A DNA stretch of 64,000 nt from Alcaligenes sp. SORT26 (GCF_017377875.1 NZ_CP070975.1:1240001-1304000); one strand, 5' to 3'. Shown: positions 1 through 10,499, counted from the first letter of the stretch. A program made the numbers and translations. Notes: generated by a model not told the origin, from the sequence alone.

Positions 1-227
<227 letters not shown>

Positions 228-229
228 GA

Positions 230-1087
230 TTAGTGCTCCCGCTTGGCAGCCGCTGCCGAGCTCGATGCTGCACCGCCACCCGATGTAGGAACGCGACGCA
301 GAACAGGTTGATTGTCCTGTACAGGCTGGCCGGTAGTCAGGAAGGTAAACAGATCATGGGCAAATGCGTCCAACTGGGACAGGTAAACGCGGTTGGTACG
401 CACAAAAGCGTTATAGGCCAACACGGCAGGAATAGCCACGGCCAGACCCAGACCGGTCATCACCAGTGCTTCACCCACAGGACCGGCAATCTTGTTCAGG
501 GTCACACCATCGGACAGACCGATGTTGATCAGGGCGTGGTACACACCCCAAACCGTACCGAACAGACCCACAAACGGAGCCGTCGAACCCACCGAGGCCA
601 ACAGCGTCAGGCCGTTTTCCAGCTTGGCAGTTTCTTCGTCCATGACTTTACGCATGATGCGCGAGACAAAGGCGTCCGTAGAGCCTTTTTCTTCCAGACG
701 CATGGCACCGTACTTGACGTGGTGTTTTTGAGCGTGGATAGCGTGGCTGGCCAAGTGGCTGAACGGATCACGCGCACCGTGGGTGGCGATTTCGTTTTCA
801 ACCTGCTCCAGGGAGCTGGCGGACCAGAATTCGCGCATGAAACCTTGCGAGCGACGCTTCAGACGGAAGGACAGCACGCCCTTGACGATAATCAGGTACC
901 AACTGGCAACCGACATCAAGGCCAGGATTACGAACAGCGTTTTACCCACCACATCACTTTGCTGGATAAAGTGCATTACGCCCGTTGATTCCTCAGCGGC
1001 AACAATACTGGCGGCAGCCTGATCGGCGACAGGCCCTGCAACTTGTGCCAGGCTTACCCATACGCTTTGAAATAGTTCCTGCATCAT
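230..1087 (-). CDS. exbB: MotA/TolQ/ExbB proton channel family protein, ExbB
   Basis: This 285-residue protein has a long N-terminal segment, a first membrane helix near residues 50-70, a cytoplasmic loop, and two further helices near residues 160-185 and 205-230. The family signature around GSTAPFVGLFGTVWGV and the final helix pair are plain. An AGGA Shine-Dalgarno precedes the start. It lies between tonB (9 bases upstream) and exbD (2 bases downstream), which fixes its role as the inner-membrane channel of the TonB complex. The N-terminus, ahead of the first helix, is longer than in the shortest ExbB forms. Confidence 0.95.
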   Translation of the reverse strand: MMQELFQSVWVSLAQVAGPVADQAAASIVAAEESTGVMHFIQQSDVVGKTLFVILALMSVASWYLIIVKGVLSFRLKRRSQGFMREFWSASSLEQVENEIATHGARDPFSHLASHAIHAQKHHVKYGAMRLEEKGSTDAFVSRIMRKVMDEETAKLENGLTLLASVGSTAPFVGLFGTVWGVYHALINIGLSDGVTLNKIAGPVGEALVMTGLGLAVAIPAVLAYNAFVRTNRVYLSQLDAFAHDLFTFLTTGQPVQDNQPVLRRVPTSGGGAASSSAAAAKREH

Positions 1088-1096
1088 TGATATATC

Positions 1097-1936
1097 CTAG
1101 TAAACAAAGTCGAAAGGAATATCGGCCATGGCACGATAGGCCACACCATTTTCCGTATACGGTTTGAAACGTGCTGTGCGTACAGCTCGCAGCGCAGACT
1201 CATCCAGGCGTTCATAGCCCGACGAATTTTGCACCTTGGCTTCCAGCACGGTTCCTTGGGTTGAAATCACTACACGAACCACCACACGGCCCTGCTCGCG
1301 ACGACGTTCCGAGGCCCGTGGGTACACAGGTACAGGACGGCGTCCCAAATAGTCCACACGGCCAATCAGCTTGGGCCTGTCGCCATCCGTAGAACGGGCA
1401 GCGGTTTGAGTCGTATTGTCCGTTGCCGGGCCGGCCTGTGCAGCAGGAGCGGCAGGCTGAGCGGGCTGCGGCGTTTCTGCCGGTGGCACCTCTGGCTTGG
1501 GCTGTGGCTTGGGCTTAGGTTTTGGCTTGGGTTTCGGTTTGGGCTTGGGAGGCTCCGGGATCGGTGGTTTTTCCACGATCGGCTCTGGCTCGGGCTCCGG
1601 TTCAAGGACCGGTTCCGGATCAGGCTCGGGCTCTGGTTCCACCTCGGGCTCGGGATCAGGTTCTGGCTCGGCCACTACCTCTTCAGGAGGAGCGCTGACC
1701 TGTTCTTGCTGAACTGGGGACTCCGACACTTCCACCAAAGTCACCCCAACAACATCCATAGGGGCTGGTTCGCCCACAATCTTGGGGGTTTCAGTCCACA
1801 AGATGGTAGCCACGACACCAACGTGCAATCCCAGTGCTAATGCCAAGCCAGTTGCCTTCAAGGCCAGCATCGAGCGATTATTCTTTTGAGAAGCAATTCC
1901 GGTCATAATCCGTTCTACACATTCTGCAACCCGCAT
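1097..1936 (-). CDS. tonB: Energy transducer TonB
   Basis: This is a 279-residue TonB. One N-terminal membrane helix (about residues 24-47) is followed by a long proline-rich periplasmic spacer, about residues 90-160, made of Glu-Pro and then Lys-Pro dipeptides. The C-terminal TonB box-binding domain ends in FKPYTENGVAYRAMADIPF. The acidic EP block then basic KP block is typical of the family, and it makes the DNA at about 1490-1680 internally repetitive. The start is uncertain: ATG at 1906 would give a shorter cytoplasmic tail, and neither start has a strong ribosome-binding site. First gene of tonB-exbB-exbD, probably iron-regulated through the upstream Fur-like site. Confidence 0.95.
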   Translation of the reverse strand: MRVAECVERIMTGIASQKNNRSMLALKATGLALALGLHVGVVATILWTETPKIVGEPAPMDVVGVTLVEVSESPVQQEQVSAPPEEVVAEPEPDPEPEVEPEPEPDPEPVLEPEPEPEPIVEKPPIPEPPKPKPKPKPKPKPKPQPKPEVPPAETPQPAQPAAPAAQAGPATDNTTQTAARSTDGDRPKLIGRVDYLGRRPVPVYPRASERRREQGRVVVRVVISTQGTVLEAKVQNSSGYERLDESALRAVRTARFKPYTENGVAYRAMADIPFDFVY

Positions 1937-1993
1937 GGACCATGACGGGACCGGACAGGATGCCCAGTGAAGTATCGAATCTTAACAGAAACA

Positions 1994-2012
1994 GGAATGA
2001 TTCTCAATACTA
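1994..2012 (-). promoter_or_regulatory. Fur-box-like site upstream of tonB
   Basis: On the minus strand this reads as TTGAGAATCATT in its core, matching about 12 of 19 positions of the classical Fur consensus when aligned by eye. It lies about 60-75 bases upstream of tonB, where an iron-responsive operator is expected. The match is visual, not scored. Confidence 0.5.
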
Positions 2013-2074
2013 AATTCCTGTAATATTTCCTGCTTCAATCCGCCCTGCAAAAACCCTCCAGATACTAACGCAGA

Positions 2075-2097
2075 CAGGCTGACCTAGGGTCAGCCTG
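2075..2097. other. Perfect inverted repeat between tonB and cysA
   Basis: Two 10-base arms (CAGGCTGACC and its complement) sit around a 3-base centre. It lies just beyond the cysA stop and could be an RNA stem at the end of the sulfate operon. There is no T tract on either side, so it is not a standard intrinsic terminator. Confidence 0.4.
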
Positions 2098-2119
2098 TTG
2101 CGAATAATTTGCAAAAAGA

Positions 2120-3217
2120 CTAAGAAAGTCGCACTTCAGCCTGGGACTCCAAAGGGAAGGCGCTGAACTTGCGCGGCAAGGCCAAGGCGCGTTCACCCGG
2201 CTGCAAACCAAGCTGCGACCAACGCTGGTGATCGAACTCCGCTTCCCAAGCGCGCTCGCCCTCGTTCAGGGCCAGCTCTACCCTCACCGTCGCCCCCAAA
2301 GGAATAATGCGCTGTACGGCAACGATGATGCCTTGACCATCCAACTGACGCTGCAAGTCCAGGTCGTGCGGACGCACATAACCCACCGCTTCACCCTGCC
2401 CGGCTCCCTGACCATTCAAGGCCTCGTTGGACTCAAACTGACCCAACTGCGGATCGGCGACAAAGCGCCCATGCTGGAACTGACCGGGCAAACGATTGGC
2501 CGCCCCCAGGAACTCGTAAACAAAGGGACTGGCCGGATGGTTGTACACATCCTGCGGAGCACCCTCTTGCTCGACCCGACCCTTGTTCAGCACCACGATA
2601 CGGTCAGCCACTTCAATGGCCTCTTCCTGATCGTGGGTCACGAACAAAGTGCTGATATGCAAATCGTCATGCAGACGACGCAACCAGGAACGCAGCTCCT
2701 TGCGTACCTTGGCATCCAGTGCACCAAAGGGCTCGTCCAGGAGCAAAACACCCGGCTCCACCGCCAGAGCACGTGCCAGAGCGATACGTTGACGCTGACC
2801 ACCAGACAAGGCCGCCGGATAGCGATCCGCCAACCAATCCAGTTGCACCAGTTCCAGAAGCTCGTGTACCCGCTGACGAATCTGGGCTTCAGGCAAACGC
2901 TGTTTGCGGGGCTTGATACGCAGGCCAAAGGCCACGTTCTCAAACACAGTCATATGGCGGAACAAGGCATAGTGCTGGAACACAAAACCCACTTGTCGAT
3001 CCCGCGTCCCCACGGCGGCCACATCCTTGCCATTGATCAGCACCTGACCCGCATCCGCATGTTCCAGGCCAGCCACAATGCGCAACAAGGTCGTCTTGCC
3101 GCAGCCTGAAGGCCCCAGCAAAGCCACCAGCTCGCCCGCTGGAAAATCCAATGTCACATCACCCAGTGCCGTAAACGCACCAAACTGTTTAGATAGATGA
3201 CGAACTTCGATACTCAT
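2120..3217 (-). CDS. cysA: Sulfate/thiosulfate ABC transporter ATP-binding protein CysA
   Basis: This 365-residue ATPase energises sulfate import at the cytoplasmic face. Walker A ([12 protein letters not shown]) lies near residue 35, the Q-loop ([18 protein letters not shown]) near 80, the [15 protein letters not shown] signature near 135, and Walker B ([11 protein letters not shown]) near 155. The C-terminal third is the TOBE-like regulatory domain found in CysA. It follows cysW by 18 bases and closes the operon. The QHYALF variant and the neighbours favour CysA over maltose- or spermidine-type ATPases. Confidence 0.96.
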   Translation of the reverse strand: MSIEVRHLSKQFGAFTALGDVTLDFPAGELVALLGPSGCGKTTLLRIVAGLEHADAGQVLINGKDVAAVGTRDRQVGFVFQHYALFRHMTVFENVAFGLRIKPRKQRLPEAQIRQRVHELLELVQLDWLADRYPAALSGGQRQRIALARALAVEPGVLLLDEPFGALDAKVRKELRSWLRRLHDDLHISTLFVTHDQEEAIEVADRIVVLNKGRVEQEGAPQDVYNHPASPFVYEFLGAANRLPGQFQHGRFVADPQLGQFESNEALNGQGAGQGEAVGYVRPHDLDLQRQLDGQGIIVAVQRIIPLGATVRVELALNEGERAWEAEFDHQRWSQLGLQPGERALALPRKFSAFPLESQAEVRLS

Positions 3218-3235
3218 AATGAACTCCGAATGCGG

Positions 3236-4126
3236 TCACCCACGATGACCGTCTTGAACCATTTTGCGCTCGGCCCACAATTTAAGCGCCAACGTCAGTA
3301 AAGCCAAGACCGCCAACACCGAAGCCGCTGCAAATGCGCCCACCGTGTGATAGTCGTTGTACTCAATTTCTACATGCAAAGGCAGTGTGTTGGTCTGGCC
3401 CCGTATATGGCCCGACAGCACCGACACCGCCCCAAATTCGCCCATGGCACGGGCATTGCACAGGATCACGCCATACAGCAGGCCCCATTTGATCTTGGGG
3501 AGGGTGACCCGCCAGAACATCTGCCTGCCATTAGCCCCCAGCACCCGCGCCGCTTGCTCTTCCTCGCTGCCTTGCATTTGCATCAGAGGAATCAGCTCGC
3601 GCGCTACAAAGGGAAAGGTCACAAATAAGGTTGCCAATACCAGGCCCGGCAAGGCAAAGACGATACGGATATTATTCGCGTCCAGCCAGTCCCAAAATGG
3701 GCCCTGCCGACCAAAGATCAGCAGGAACATCAAACCGGCAATCACGGGCGATACCGAAAACGGCAGATCAATCAGCGTGGTCAGAATACTCTTGCCGCGA
3801 AACTCGAAACGAGCAATGGCCCAGGAAGCAGCCAAACCAAAGGCAATATTCAAAGGCACCGCAATCACGGCTACCAGCACCGTCAGACTGGCGGCATGCA
3901 AGGTGTCGCTCTCGCTCAGGGCGGACAGATACGGCATGATGCCCCGGCTAAAGGCCGTCATGAACACCAGGATCAAGGGCAGCAGCAAAAACAATACAAA
4001 GAACAGCAAGGCAATACTAATCAATATCACCTTGACGGCCGGACCCTCATCCTGAGCAGCCCGCAAGCGGGCTGTCTGCACCGGCACCACCTGCACAGTG
4101 GAATCCATCGTCAAACTGCTGCTCAT
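3236..4126 (-). CDS. cysW: Sulfate ABC transporter permease CysW
   Basis: This is a 296-residue inner-membrane permease with about six predicted helices. The BPD_transp_1 coupling motif is near residues 205-235 (REL...GANGRQMFWRVTLPKI). Its start overlaps the cysT stop by 4 bases (ATGA), indicating translational coupling. It forms the channel with CysT, using Sbp as binding protein and CysA as ATPase. Confidence 0.95.
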   Translation of the reverse strand: MSSSLTMDSTVQVVPVQTARLRAAQDEGPAVKVILISIALLFFVLFLLLPLILVFMTAFSRGIMPYLSALSESDTLHAASLTVLVAVIAVPLNIAFGLAASWAIARFEFRGKSILTTLIDLPFSVSPVIAGLMFLLIFGRQGPFWDWLDANNIRIVFALPGLVLATLFVTFPFVARELIPLMQMQGSEEEQAARVLGANGRQMFWRVTLPKIKWGLLYGVILCNARAMGEFGAVSVLSGHIRGQTNTLPLHVEIEYNDYHTVGAFAAASVLAVLALLTLALKLWAERKMVQDGHRG

Positions 4127-5067
4127 CGGGCTGTCTCCAAGGATAAGGGCGCGGCTACCTTGGCCGCTTTACCCTGCGCCTGCCCGGAGTGACGCGACTG
4201 CAAATACCACTGCAAACGGTTGATCGCCAACAGGATGATGAAGGACAACACCATCATCAGGACAGCCAAGGCCGATGCTCCCGCATAGTCAAACTGCTCC
4301 AGCTTGATGACGATCAGCAAGGGGGTAATTTCCGAAACCATAGGGACGTTACCAGCAATAAAAATCACTGAACCGTACTCACCCACGGCACGCGCAAAGG
4401 CCAGGGCTACGCCCGTCAAGCAGGCGGGCAAGATAGCGGGCAAAATGACCTTGGTGACCGTCTGGAAGCGATCCGCCCCCAAACACGCACTGACCTCTTC
4501 CTGTTCCTGCTCCAGCTCTTCCAATACGGGCTGCACGGTACGCACGACGAAAGGCAGGCCAATAAAAACCAGAGCAATCAGAACGCCCCAGGGAGTAAAC
4601 GCAATCTGTCCCACATAAGGCTCAGCCCAGGAACCGATCCAGCCGGTAGGCGCATAAATAGCGGCCAGTGAAATACCGGCTACCGATGTGGGCAGAGCAA
4701 AGGGTAAATCAATCAACGCATCCACAATGCGTCGGCCAGGAAAGCGGTATCGCACCAATACCCAAGCCAGAATCAAACCGAACACCCCGTTGATCAAGGC
4801 GGCCAAAGCGGCCATGCCAAACGTCAATTTCAAGGAAGCCAGAACACGGGCGGTACTAATCGTTTCCCAAAATGCCGACCAGCCCATAGAGGTGGTCTTG
4901 AGCAAAACTGCAGACAAGGGAATCAGCACAATCAGGCTTAAATAACTGATGGACAAACCCATCGTCAGACCAAAGCCTGGCAAAGCCCGCTGCTTACGAG
5001 CAGCGGGCAGAAATCCCCATAGACGAGCCTGTGACATCGGACGGTCCTTGGTGTTGGTGGGGGTCAT
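4123..5067 (-). CDS. cysT: Sulfate ABC transporter permease CysT (CysU)
   Basis: This is a 314-residue permease with six or so hydrophobic segments and the EAA-type loop [18 protein letters not shown] that contacts CysA. The start overlaps the sbp stop by 4 bases. An internal Met at residue 11 (MSQARLWG) could be an alternative start. The C-terminal tail after the last helix is polar. Order in the operon (sbp-cysT-cysW-cysA) and pairing with CysW support sulfate rather than molybdate. Confidence 0.95.
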   Translation of the reverse strand: MTPTNTKDRPMSQARLWGFLPAARKQRALPGFGLTMGLSISYLSLIVLIPLSAVLLKTTSMGWSAFWETISTARVLASLKLTFGMAALAALINGVFGLILAWVLVRYRFPGRRIVDALIDLPFALPTSVAGISLAAIYAPTGWIGSWAEPYVGQIAFTPWGVLIALVFIGLPFVVRTVQPVLEELEQEQEEVSACLGADRFQTVTKVILPAILPACLTGVALAFARAVGEYGSVIFIAGNVPMVSEITPLLIVIKLEQFDYAGASALAVLMMVLSFIILLAINRLQWYLQSRHSGQAQGKAAKVAAPLSLETAR

Positions 5068-6083
5068 TTGCTCAAGTAAATACTGTCAAACACGCCGCCG
5101 TCCGCAAAGTGCTTGGCCTGCACCTGAGTCCAGCCACCCAGCTCCTCATCCACCTTGTAGAGTTTCAAGGCCGGAAACTGGTCACGGTATTTGGCGGCCA
5201 CCGACTCCAGGCGAGGACGGTAAAAGTGGCGTGCGGCAATTTCCTGACCTTCAGGGCTGTAGAGATACTCCAGATAGGCCTGGGCCACTTTTTCTGCGCC
5301 ATGTTTGGCCGCATTGGCATCCACCAGCGCCACAGGCGGCTCGGCCAGAATGCTGCTGGACGGCACTACGATGTCAAAGCGATCGGGTCCCAAATCCTTG
5401 ACAGACAAGAGAGCCTCGTTCTCCCAGGCAATCAACACATCCCCAATACCGCGCTCCACAAAGGTCGTGGTCGACCCACGCGCACCGGAATCCAGCACAC
5501 TGACGTTACGATACAGCTTGGCAACAAAATCACGCGCCTTATCCTCGTCCCCATTACTTTGCTTCAGGGCGTACAACCAGGCCGCCAGATAATTCCATCG
5601 CGCCCCGGCCGAGGTTTTGGGATTCGGGGTAACGACCTTGATATCCGAGCGGATCAAATCATTCCAGTCATGAATCCCCTTGGGATTACCCTTGCGCACC
5701 AACAAAACAATGGTGGAGGTATAAGGCGTACTGTTATCAGGCAAGCGAGCTTGCCAGCCCTTGTCCAGCAAACCGGACTGAGCGATCTGATCAATATCGG
5801 AAGAAATACCCAAGGTCACCACATCAGCAGGCACACCATCAATAACAGTACGCGCTTGCTTGCTGGAGCCACCGTGGGAACTACGGATGACCACACTGTC
5901 ACCCGTTTGTTCTTTGTAATGGGTCTGGAAAGCCTTGTTGAATTCAGCGTAAAGTTCACGCGTTGGGTCGTAAGACACATTCAGAATACTGACCTCGGCC
6001 GCGACAGCCGTAGCCGCCGCCAGCACCAAGGCCAGCAACGCTCCTGCCTTGACGCCCTTCCACTTCTGTTGAATCCGCTTCAT
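5064..6083 (-). CDS. sbp: Periplasmic sulfate-binding protein Sbp
   Basis: This is a 339-residue precursor. I chose ATG at 6083 because AGGGG precedes it and the protein then opens with a clean signal peptide ([12 protein letters not shown] then a hydrophobic stretch ending AVAAE). An in-frame start 27 bases upstream would add a poor leader. Family hallmarks seen are [12 protein letters not shown], the ligand-site segment [12 protein letters not shown], and [17 protein letters not shown]. It captures sulfate or thiosulfate and delivers it to CysTW. As first gene of the operon it probably carries the sulfur-responsive promoter, though I could not identify a CysB site. Confidence 0.95.
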   Translation of the reverse strand: MKRIQQKWKGVKAGALLALVLAAATAVAAEVSILNVSYDPTRELYAEFNKAFQTHYKEQTGDSVVIRSSHGGSSKQARTVIDGVPADVVTLGISSDIDQIAQSGLLDKGWQARLPDNSTPYTSTIVLLVRKGNPKGIHDWNDLIRSDIKVVTPNPKTSAGARWNYLAAWLYALKQSNGDEDKARDFVAKLYRNVSVLDSGARGSTTTFVERGIGDVLIAWENEALLSVKDLGPDRFDIVVPSSSILAEPPVALVDANAAKHGAEKVAQAYLEYLYSPEGQEIAARHFYRPRLESVAAKYRDQFPALKLYKVDEELGGWTQVQAKHFADGGVFDSIYLSK

Positions 6084-6231
6084 TTCCCATCCCCTAGAAA
6101 CCATTTCCAAGCAATGAGAACGAGTCTAGCAAGGCTGTTTCACCAGACTAAATACCAATTCTTTGATTAGATATAGCGGGGAGATGGAGAGGGATGGAAC
6201 GAGTCTGCGAGCATTGCCTTCAAGCCAGCAA

Positions 6232-6807
6232 TCAGCGTTTTTCCAGGACCAGCTCCCACATCGCTTTGGGCTTTATATATTTGTGCGATGTCATGTGCTG
6301 CACCGAGATCCGATGCCATTGCTCTCCAAACAGCTTGTCTACACTGGCCGGATCAAAGAAGCGCTTGAAATTGCCTTGATCCTGGTAGAAGTTTTCTTCA
6401 ATCAACTCCCCCTGTCCGGCGCCGAAATTCACATCCTCGCTTGAGTTCAGACGACACAGAAACAAAGCACCTGGCCGCAAACTGTTCCAGATCCTATGCA
6501 CAATGGCCTGGGTTTCATCCCATGGGAAGTAATGTAGAGACAGGCTGGCAACGATCAGTTCAAGATTGATCGCTGCATCCGGTAAAGGGTCACGCGTATC
6601 TCTGCACTCAATATGCGCCTTGGGCGCTCGCTGCTGCGCAGTAGCCACACACTCAGGAGAAAGGTCAAAAGCCAGCACGTTCAGGCCTGCCTGAATCAAG
6701 GTCACCGTGTCGTCGCCAAAGCCGCAACCTATCTCCAGCACAGGCGAACTAATGCCACGTTGGGAGATGAGGGGTAGCCAGCGATCAAGCCAAGGATCTG
6801 CATACAT
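6232..6807 (-). CDS. Class I SAM-dependent methyltransferase
   Basis: This 191-residue soluble protein has the SAM-binding motif I (VLEIGCGFGDD) near residue 22, an acidic residue ending strand 2 (FDLSPEC), and a motif-IV-like SLSLHYFP. It belongs to the small Methyltransf_11/25 type; the substrate cannot be told. A small membrane protein gene lies 33 bases upstream on the same strand and may be co-transcribed. Confidence 0.8.
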   Translation of the reverse strand: MYADPWLDRWLPLISQRGISSPVLEIGCGFGDDTVTLIQAGLNVLAFDLSPECVATAQQRAPKAHIECRDTRDPLPDAAINLELIVASLSLHYFPWDETQAIVHRIWNSLRPGALFLCRLNSSEDVNFGAGQGELIEENFYQDQGNFKRFFDPASVDKLFGEQWHRISVQHMTSHKYIKPKAMWELVLEKR

Positions 6808-6840
6808 AAACGCTTCTCTCGTACGACAAAAAAGAGGATA

Positions 6841-7113
6841 TCAGGACGTAGTAGTGGAAGCGCTACTGAATAACAAAATCAATACAAGCGCCGCAAACAG
6901 ACATTCGCCCACATTGAACCAGAGGTGCCAAGGCCTGGACTTTTCACTATTGTTTAGCGCGTAGCGAATCCCACGATAGTTAATCCAGCTCAAGCCAATG
7001 ACCAGCACCGGCCACAATATCCAGAGCGGCGGGAAGAACAGCAGAAACAGAAAGGACAGCCAAGCCAGGACTAACGTAGCCAGCGGTGAAAGACAGGAGA
7101 GAAGTTTGCTCAT
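6841..7113 (-). CDS. Small membrane protein of unknown function
   Basis: This predicted protein has 90 residues and three hydrophobic segments (about 5-25, 25-45 and 70-85), with the motif WINYRGIRYALNNSEKSRPWH between the second and third. I do not recognise a family. It precedes the methyltransferase gene on the same strand. The reading frame is clean and composition resembles its neighbours, so it is probably real. Confidence 0.6.
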   Translation of the reverse strand: MSKLLSCLSPLATLVLAWLSFLFLLFFPPLWILWPVLVIGLSWINYRGIRYALNNSEKSRPWHLWFNVGECLFAALVLILLFSSASTTTS

Positions 7114-7360
7114 TAAAACCTGAGGACCGCGAATCGACAGGGTCTAGTGTTACCTGAATAGGCCCTGTGCTCAATAGCGGAAAACAGAGCACAAAAGACT
7201 GCAAGCAGAAAACCGATAGCTGAACACTGGAGGTAGGTAGTCGACACCAGGCTCAATCCTCAAGAACTAGGTGACCAGGGGAGCGTATCGACTTGCAATG
7301 ATCGCCCAATCACGCCCCCCACTCTTGGCGTCTATAAGAAACGCTTCGCCACCACGATCA

Positions 7361-8341
7361 TTAGCGAGGTAATTGCATCATCTCCTTGCCCGCCTGATCG
7401 TAGGCAATCACCGCCTTGTCCTGAATATTGAACTCCATCAAGTCCCGCCCCGCGACAACAGGACCTTGATAGGTGCTGCGCGTACGCTCCAACAAGGTCT
7501 GCTCGGGAATATTCGCCCCACCCTCAGGGAAATAAAACACGATATGCGTGTAAGCCCCCAGCAAAGGCTTGCTCTCGGCAAAGACCTGGCCAACCTGCTC
7601 CGGCGTAGAAAAATGCTTGAGCGTTTCATTCAGGATAGGCCTAGCCTTCAAAAAGGCCGGATCAATCAAAGCGACGGAATGGACAAATACATCCGCATTC
7701 GCCGCCGCTTCAATCAAGCGTTTGTCATACATGGCATCCCCCGAGATCGCCACTTTCTTGCCGTCATACTCCACGATAAAGCCAAAGGCCGGGATCAACT
7801 CCCCACCATGGTCAACCTCTACGGCAGTGACAGTGACCCCATTCTTCTCGTAGAGCACTCCACCTTTTTCAAACTCCTGAGTGACAAACTTCACCCCTTC
7901 CACCGGCAAACCCTGGTCTTCCACCCGAATACGAATATCCTCGGCATACGCCTTGGGCAAATAATCCGTCATCGTCTTGGTTCCCTTGGGGCCATAAACC
8001 TGCAAAGGTAGCGTCCGCCCTGGCCAAGGTCGGCCAAACCAACCCGTCAGCCATAAATCCGGTAGACCGACGGTGTGATCAGAGTGCAGGTGTGTAAAAA
8101 AATGCGCAGTAATGGCGTTAGGCGCAACCCCTTTCTGAAACAAACGCGTCGCCACCCCGCGCCCTGTATCAAACAACAAGGTCTCCTCCCCTGCCTGCAC
8201 CAAGGTCGCCGGACCTGCACGATCTGCATAAGGTGCAGGCGTCCCCGTTCCCAGCAAAGTTACTGTCATGGAACCGGCGTAGCTCACGGCCGCTACGCCC
8301 AACAAAAGCCCGGCACACAGTGCCTTTAACGCTATCCTCAT
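7361..8341 (-). CDS. Secreted MBL-fold metallo-hydrolase
   Basis: This is a 326-residue protein with a signal peptide (residues 1-22, cut after SYAG), so it is probably periplasmic. The metallo-beta-lactamase fold is marked by GTGTPAP at the first strand, the zinc motif THLHSDHTVGL near residue 82, GDAMYD (metal-bridging Asp) near 195, and a late His in THIVFYF. The arrangement resembles RNase Z/arylsulfatase-like hydrolases rather than class B beta-lactamases. The substrate is unknown. Confidence 0.85.
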   Translation of the reverse strand: MRIALKALCAGLLLGVAAVSYAGSMTVTLLGTGTPAPYADRAGPATLVQAGEETLLFDTGRGVATRLFQKGVAPNAITAHFFTHLHSDHTVGLPDLWLTGWFGRPWPGRTLPLQVYGPKGTKTMTDYLPKAYAEDIRIRVEDQGLPVEGVKFVTQEFEKGGVLYEKNGVTVTAVEVDHGGELIPAFGFIVEYDGKKVAISGDAMYDKRLIEAAANADVFVHSVALIDPAFLKARPILNETLKHFSTPEQVGQVFAESKPLLGAYTHIVFYFPEGGANIPEQTLLERTRSTYQGPVVAGRDLMEFNIQDKAVIAYDQAGKEMMQLPR

Positions 8342-8500
8342 TTTCCCCTTCCTTATTATTGAAGCCTAAACCAATTAGACATTCATATGTTATTACATGC
8401 AATTTCAGATGCAGCTAGGAATTTCCCTAGGCGATGTAAAACCGGAGTTTGGAGATGCGGGAGATGCGCTGGACCCGCGACCAGTGAAGAGATAAAAAAC

Positions 8501-9427
8501 TCAAGAACCCACGTAAACACTCAGCTCTGCCGCCAAATGCTCAAAAAGTGTATATATACGCGGCGTCTTGCGCTGATCCTCGTGCATGACCAGCCAGACC
8601 TCGTAGCTCCATCCCACTGAATCAGCCAAAACAGGCAGGCATTGTGGCTCCAGACAAGCCAGCGGCAAATGGCAAGCACCAATACCAAATCCTGCCTTCA
8701 TCGCCATGAACTGCGCCACATCACTATCGCAACGAAAAGAGAAACTTTCTCTTGCAAGCCCATGCTCACTCAGCCCGGGATGCGCCAAGGCACGCAGCTC
8801 CTTGTCGACTCCAATCAGCGGATGATCTGACAAGGCTTCCACACAAGCAGGTTGCCCATGCTTGCGCACATAGTCCACATGCGCAAACAGGCCCACACGC
8901 ACACTTCCAATATGACGCGCCACTAACGCAGCCTGGCTGGGTCGCTGCATACGAATCGCAATATCCGCATCACGCTGCAGCAAATCTTCATTACGGTTGG
9001 AAAGCGACAACTCAATCGCCACCTGTGGGTACACCTCCCGAAAGGCTGACAACATAGGCGGCAAGACCAAAGTCCCCATCATCTCGCTTGCCGCAACACG
9101 CACCGTACCAGAGACCTCCCCTTGCGAAGCCGATGCTGTGCGCATTAATTGCTCCGCAGCACTGGCCATCACCTCCGCTTGCGGAATTAATGATTGTGCC
9201 AAGTCAGTCGGATTGAGCCCATGACGAGAGCGAGTAAACAAGACTGTCCCCAAACCTGCCTCCAACTGCTGGATATGACGACCAACACTGGGTTGAGTCA
9301 ATCCCAAGGCTCTCGCTGCCCCTGACAAGCTGCCCGTGTGAACAACCGCCAAAAAACTGCGCCACAACTCCCAGCCCAAGGCCGCAGGAGTTGAAGAAGG
9401 AAGAGCAGACGAGTGAGGTGTCTTCAT
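8501..9427 (-). CDS. LysR-family transcriptional regulator
   Basis: This 308-residue regulator has an N-terminal winged helix-turn-helix (residues 18-77, motif GSLSGAARALGLTQPSVGRHIQQLE) and a LysR substrate-binding domain to the C-terminus. A 17-residue Ser/Pro-rich extension precedes the HTH. It is transcribed away from the SRPBCC gene 91 bases away, so it may regulate that gene and itself. The ligand is unknown. Confidence 0.9.
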   Translation of the reverse strand: MKTPHSSALPSSTPAALGWELWRSFLAVVHTGSLSGAARALGLTQPSVGRHIQQLEAGLGTVLFTRSRHGLNPTDLAQSLIPQAEVMASAAEQLMRTASASQGEVSGTVRVAASEMMGTLVLPPMLSAFREVYPQVAIELSLSNRNEDLLQRDADIAIRMQRPSQAALVARHIGSVRVGLFAHVDYVRKHGQPACVEALSDHPLIGVDKELRALAHPGLSEHGLARESFSFRCDSDVAQFMAMKAGFGIGACHLPLACLEPQCLPVLADSVGWSYEVWLVMHEDQRKTPRIYTLFEHLAAELSVYVGS

Positions 9428-9518
9428 CGTTTTTCGTATAGCTAATCAAAGACTTTGAGCAATGTTGATTCTACGAGATCTTTTTTAGAATGCATCAACC
9501 ACAACACAGACCCAAACC

Positions 9519-10016
9519 ATGACCAATACCTTACTGATCGGCACCTGTTTAGCTGCTCTTGGAATCCTGTGCGCATTGCGCTGGCCACCTCAGGCCACCT
9601 TGAACACCCACATTGATATTGACGCCACACCCGAGCAAATCTGGGAACGATTGGGGCAGCCTGAAAGTTACGCAAACTGGAACCCATTCATCATCTCCAT
9701 GCAAGGGCGCTTGGCTGTCGGTGAACAACTGGTCAATGTGATGCAATCATCTGGGAAAAAACCAATTACCTTCAAACCCAAAGTGCTGACAGTCAAAGCC
9801 CCCTACGAACTGCGATGGCGCGGTCGGCTGTTGATACCTGGATTATTTGATGGGGAGCACTACTTTGAGCTACGCCGTCATGGGAACGGTACACGGCTTC
9901 ACCACGGGGAGAACTTCAGTGGGGTGTTGCTGTGGGTGATGGATGTGGAAACCTTCAGAGCCGACTTTGAGCGGATGAATGAGGCATTGAAGGTGGTTAG
10001 TGAGGCGGGGGGATGA
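9519..10016 (+). CDS. SRPBCC-fold protein with N-terminal membrane anchor
   Basis: This is a 165-residue protein. A short hydrophobic N-terminus (LLIGTCLAALGILCALRW) may be a membrane anchor. It is followed by a START/Bet-v1-like SRPBCC domain with the typical opening IDIDATPEQIWERL and YANWNPFI, and a C-terminal helix (FERMNEALK). Such proteins bind hydrophobic ligands; the true ligand is unknown. It is divergent from the LysR gene. Confidence 0.8.
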   Translation: MTNTLLIGTCLAALGILCALRWPPQATLNTHIDIDATPEQIWERLGQPESYANWNPFIISMQGRLAVGEQLVNVMQSSGKKPITFKPKVLTVKAPYELRWRGRLLIPGLFDGEHYFELRRHGNGTRLHHGENFSGVLLWVMDVETFRADFERMNEALKVVSEAGG

Positions 10017-10280
10017 GTGTTCTGAAGCAGTCGACTAATCAACAAGATCTTCCACAACCAGTCCGAACCAGGTCACTTGGGCAGCAAGTCATTCGGGGCA
10101 TCACCAATCACTATGGCAATGCGATTCAAACCCGGGGTGAACAATCCGTATGCTTGCCGTTCACCTTGACCTGCTTACCAGCACTTACATTTCCTCAGCA
10201 GCCTAATCTGGAAAAACTATCACCGTACAGCTTGTAGCAGAGCGGATTTGAGTTGATCCAAAACACAAACCAAACAGGCA

Positions 10281-10312
10281 CAAAAAAAGCACTTAGTTTT
10301 ACCTAAGTGCTT
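10281..10312 (-). terminator. Intrinsic terminator of tRNA-Val
   Basis: A 10-bp perfect stem (AAGCACTTAG / CTAAGTGCTT) with a 6-base loop is followed on the minus strand by a run of T. It lies 20 bases beyond the 3' end of tRNA-Val. The 310 bases between the SRPBCC gene and the tRNA hold otherwise only a doubtful 74-codon frame. Confidence 0.85.
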
Positions 10313-10332
10313 GATTCGACTAGCAAAAGAAA

Positions 10333-10408
10333 TGGTGGGTGCTGAGGGGTTCGAACCCCCGACCTACGCCTTGTAAGGGCGCCGCTCTACCAGCTGAGCT
10401 AAGCACCC
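10333..10408 (-). tRNA. tRNA-Val (anticodon TAC)
   Basis: This is a full 76-base cloverleaf on the minus strand: acceptor GGGTGCT pairs with AGCACCC, D-arm AGCTCAGCTGGTAGAGC, anticodon loop containing TAC, and T-arm GTTCGAACC. The CCA end is encoded. Confidence 0.97.
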
Positions 10409-10499
10409 ATTTCAGTGATGCTGTTCTTCTTGTGAAGAAAAAGAATTATAGGACCAAAGAATTCTTTTGGCAAGTCTTTTGCCTAAATTAATTTAAAAA

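Noticed and set aside
1406-1840. Plus-strand frames rich in Gly/Ser or Leu/Phe opposite tonB
   Set aside because: They are complements of the EP/KP repeats of TonB; the real gene on the minus strand explains them.
10013-10237. 74-codon frame overlapping the SRPBCC stop
   Set aside because: No family, motif or ribosome-binding site; the 4-base overlap alone is not enough.
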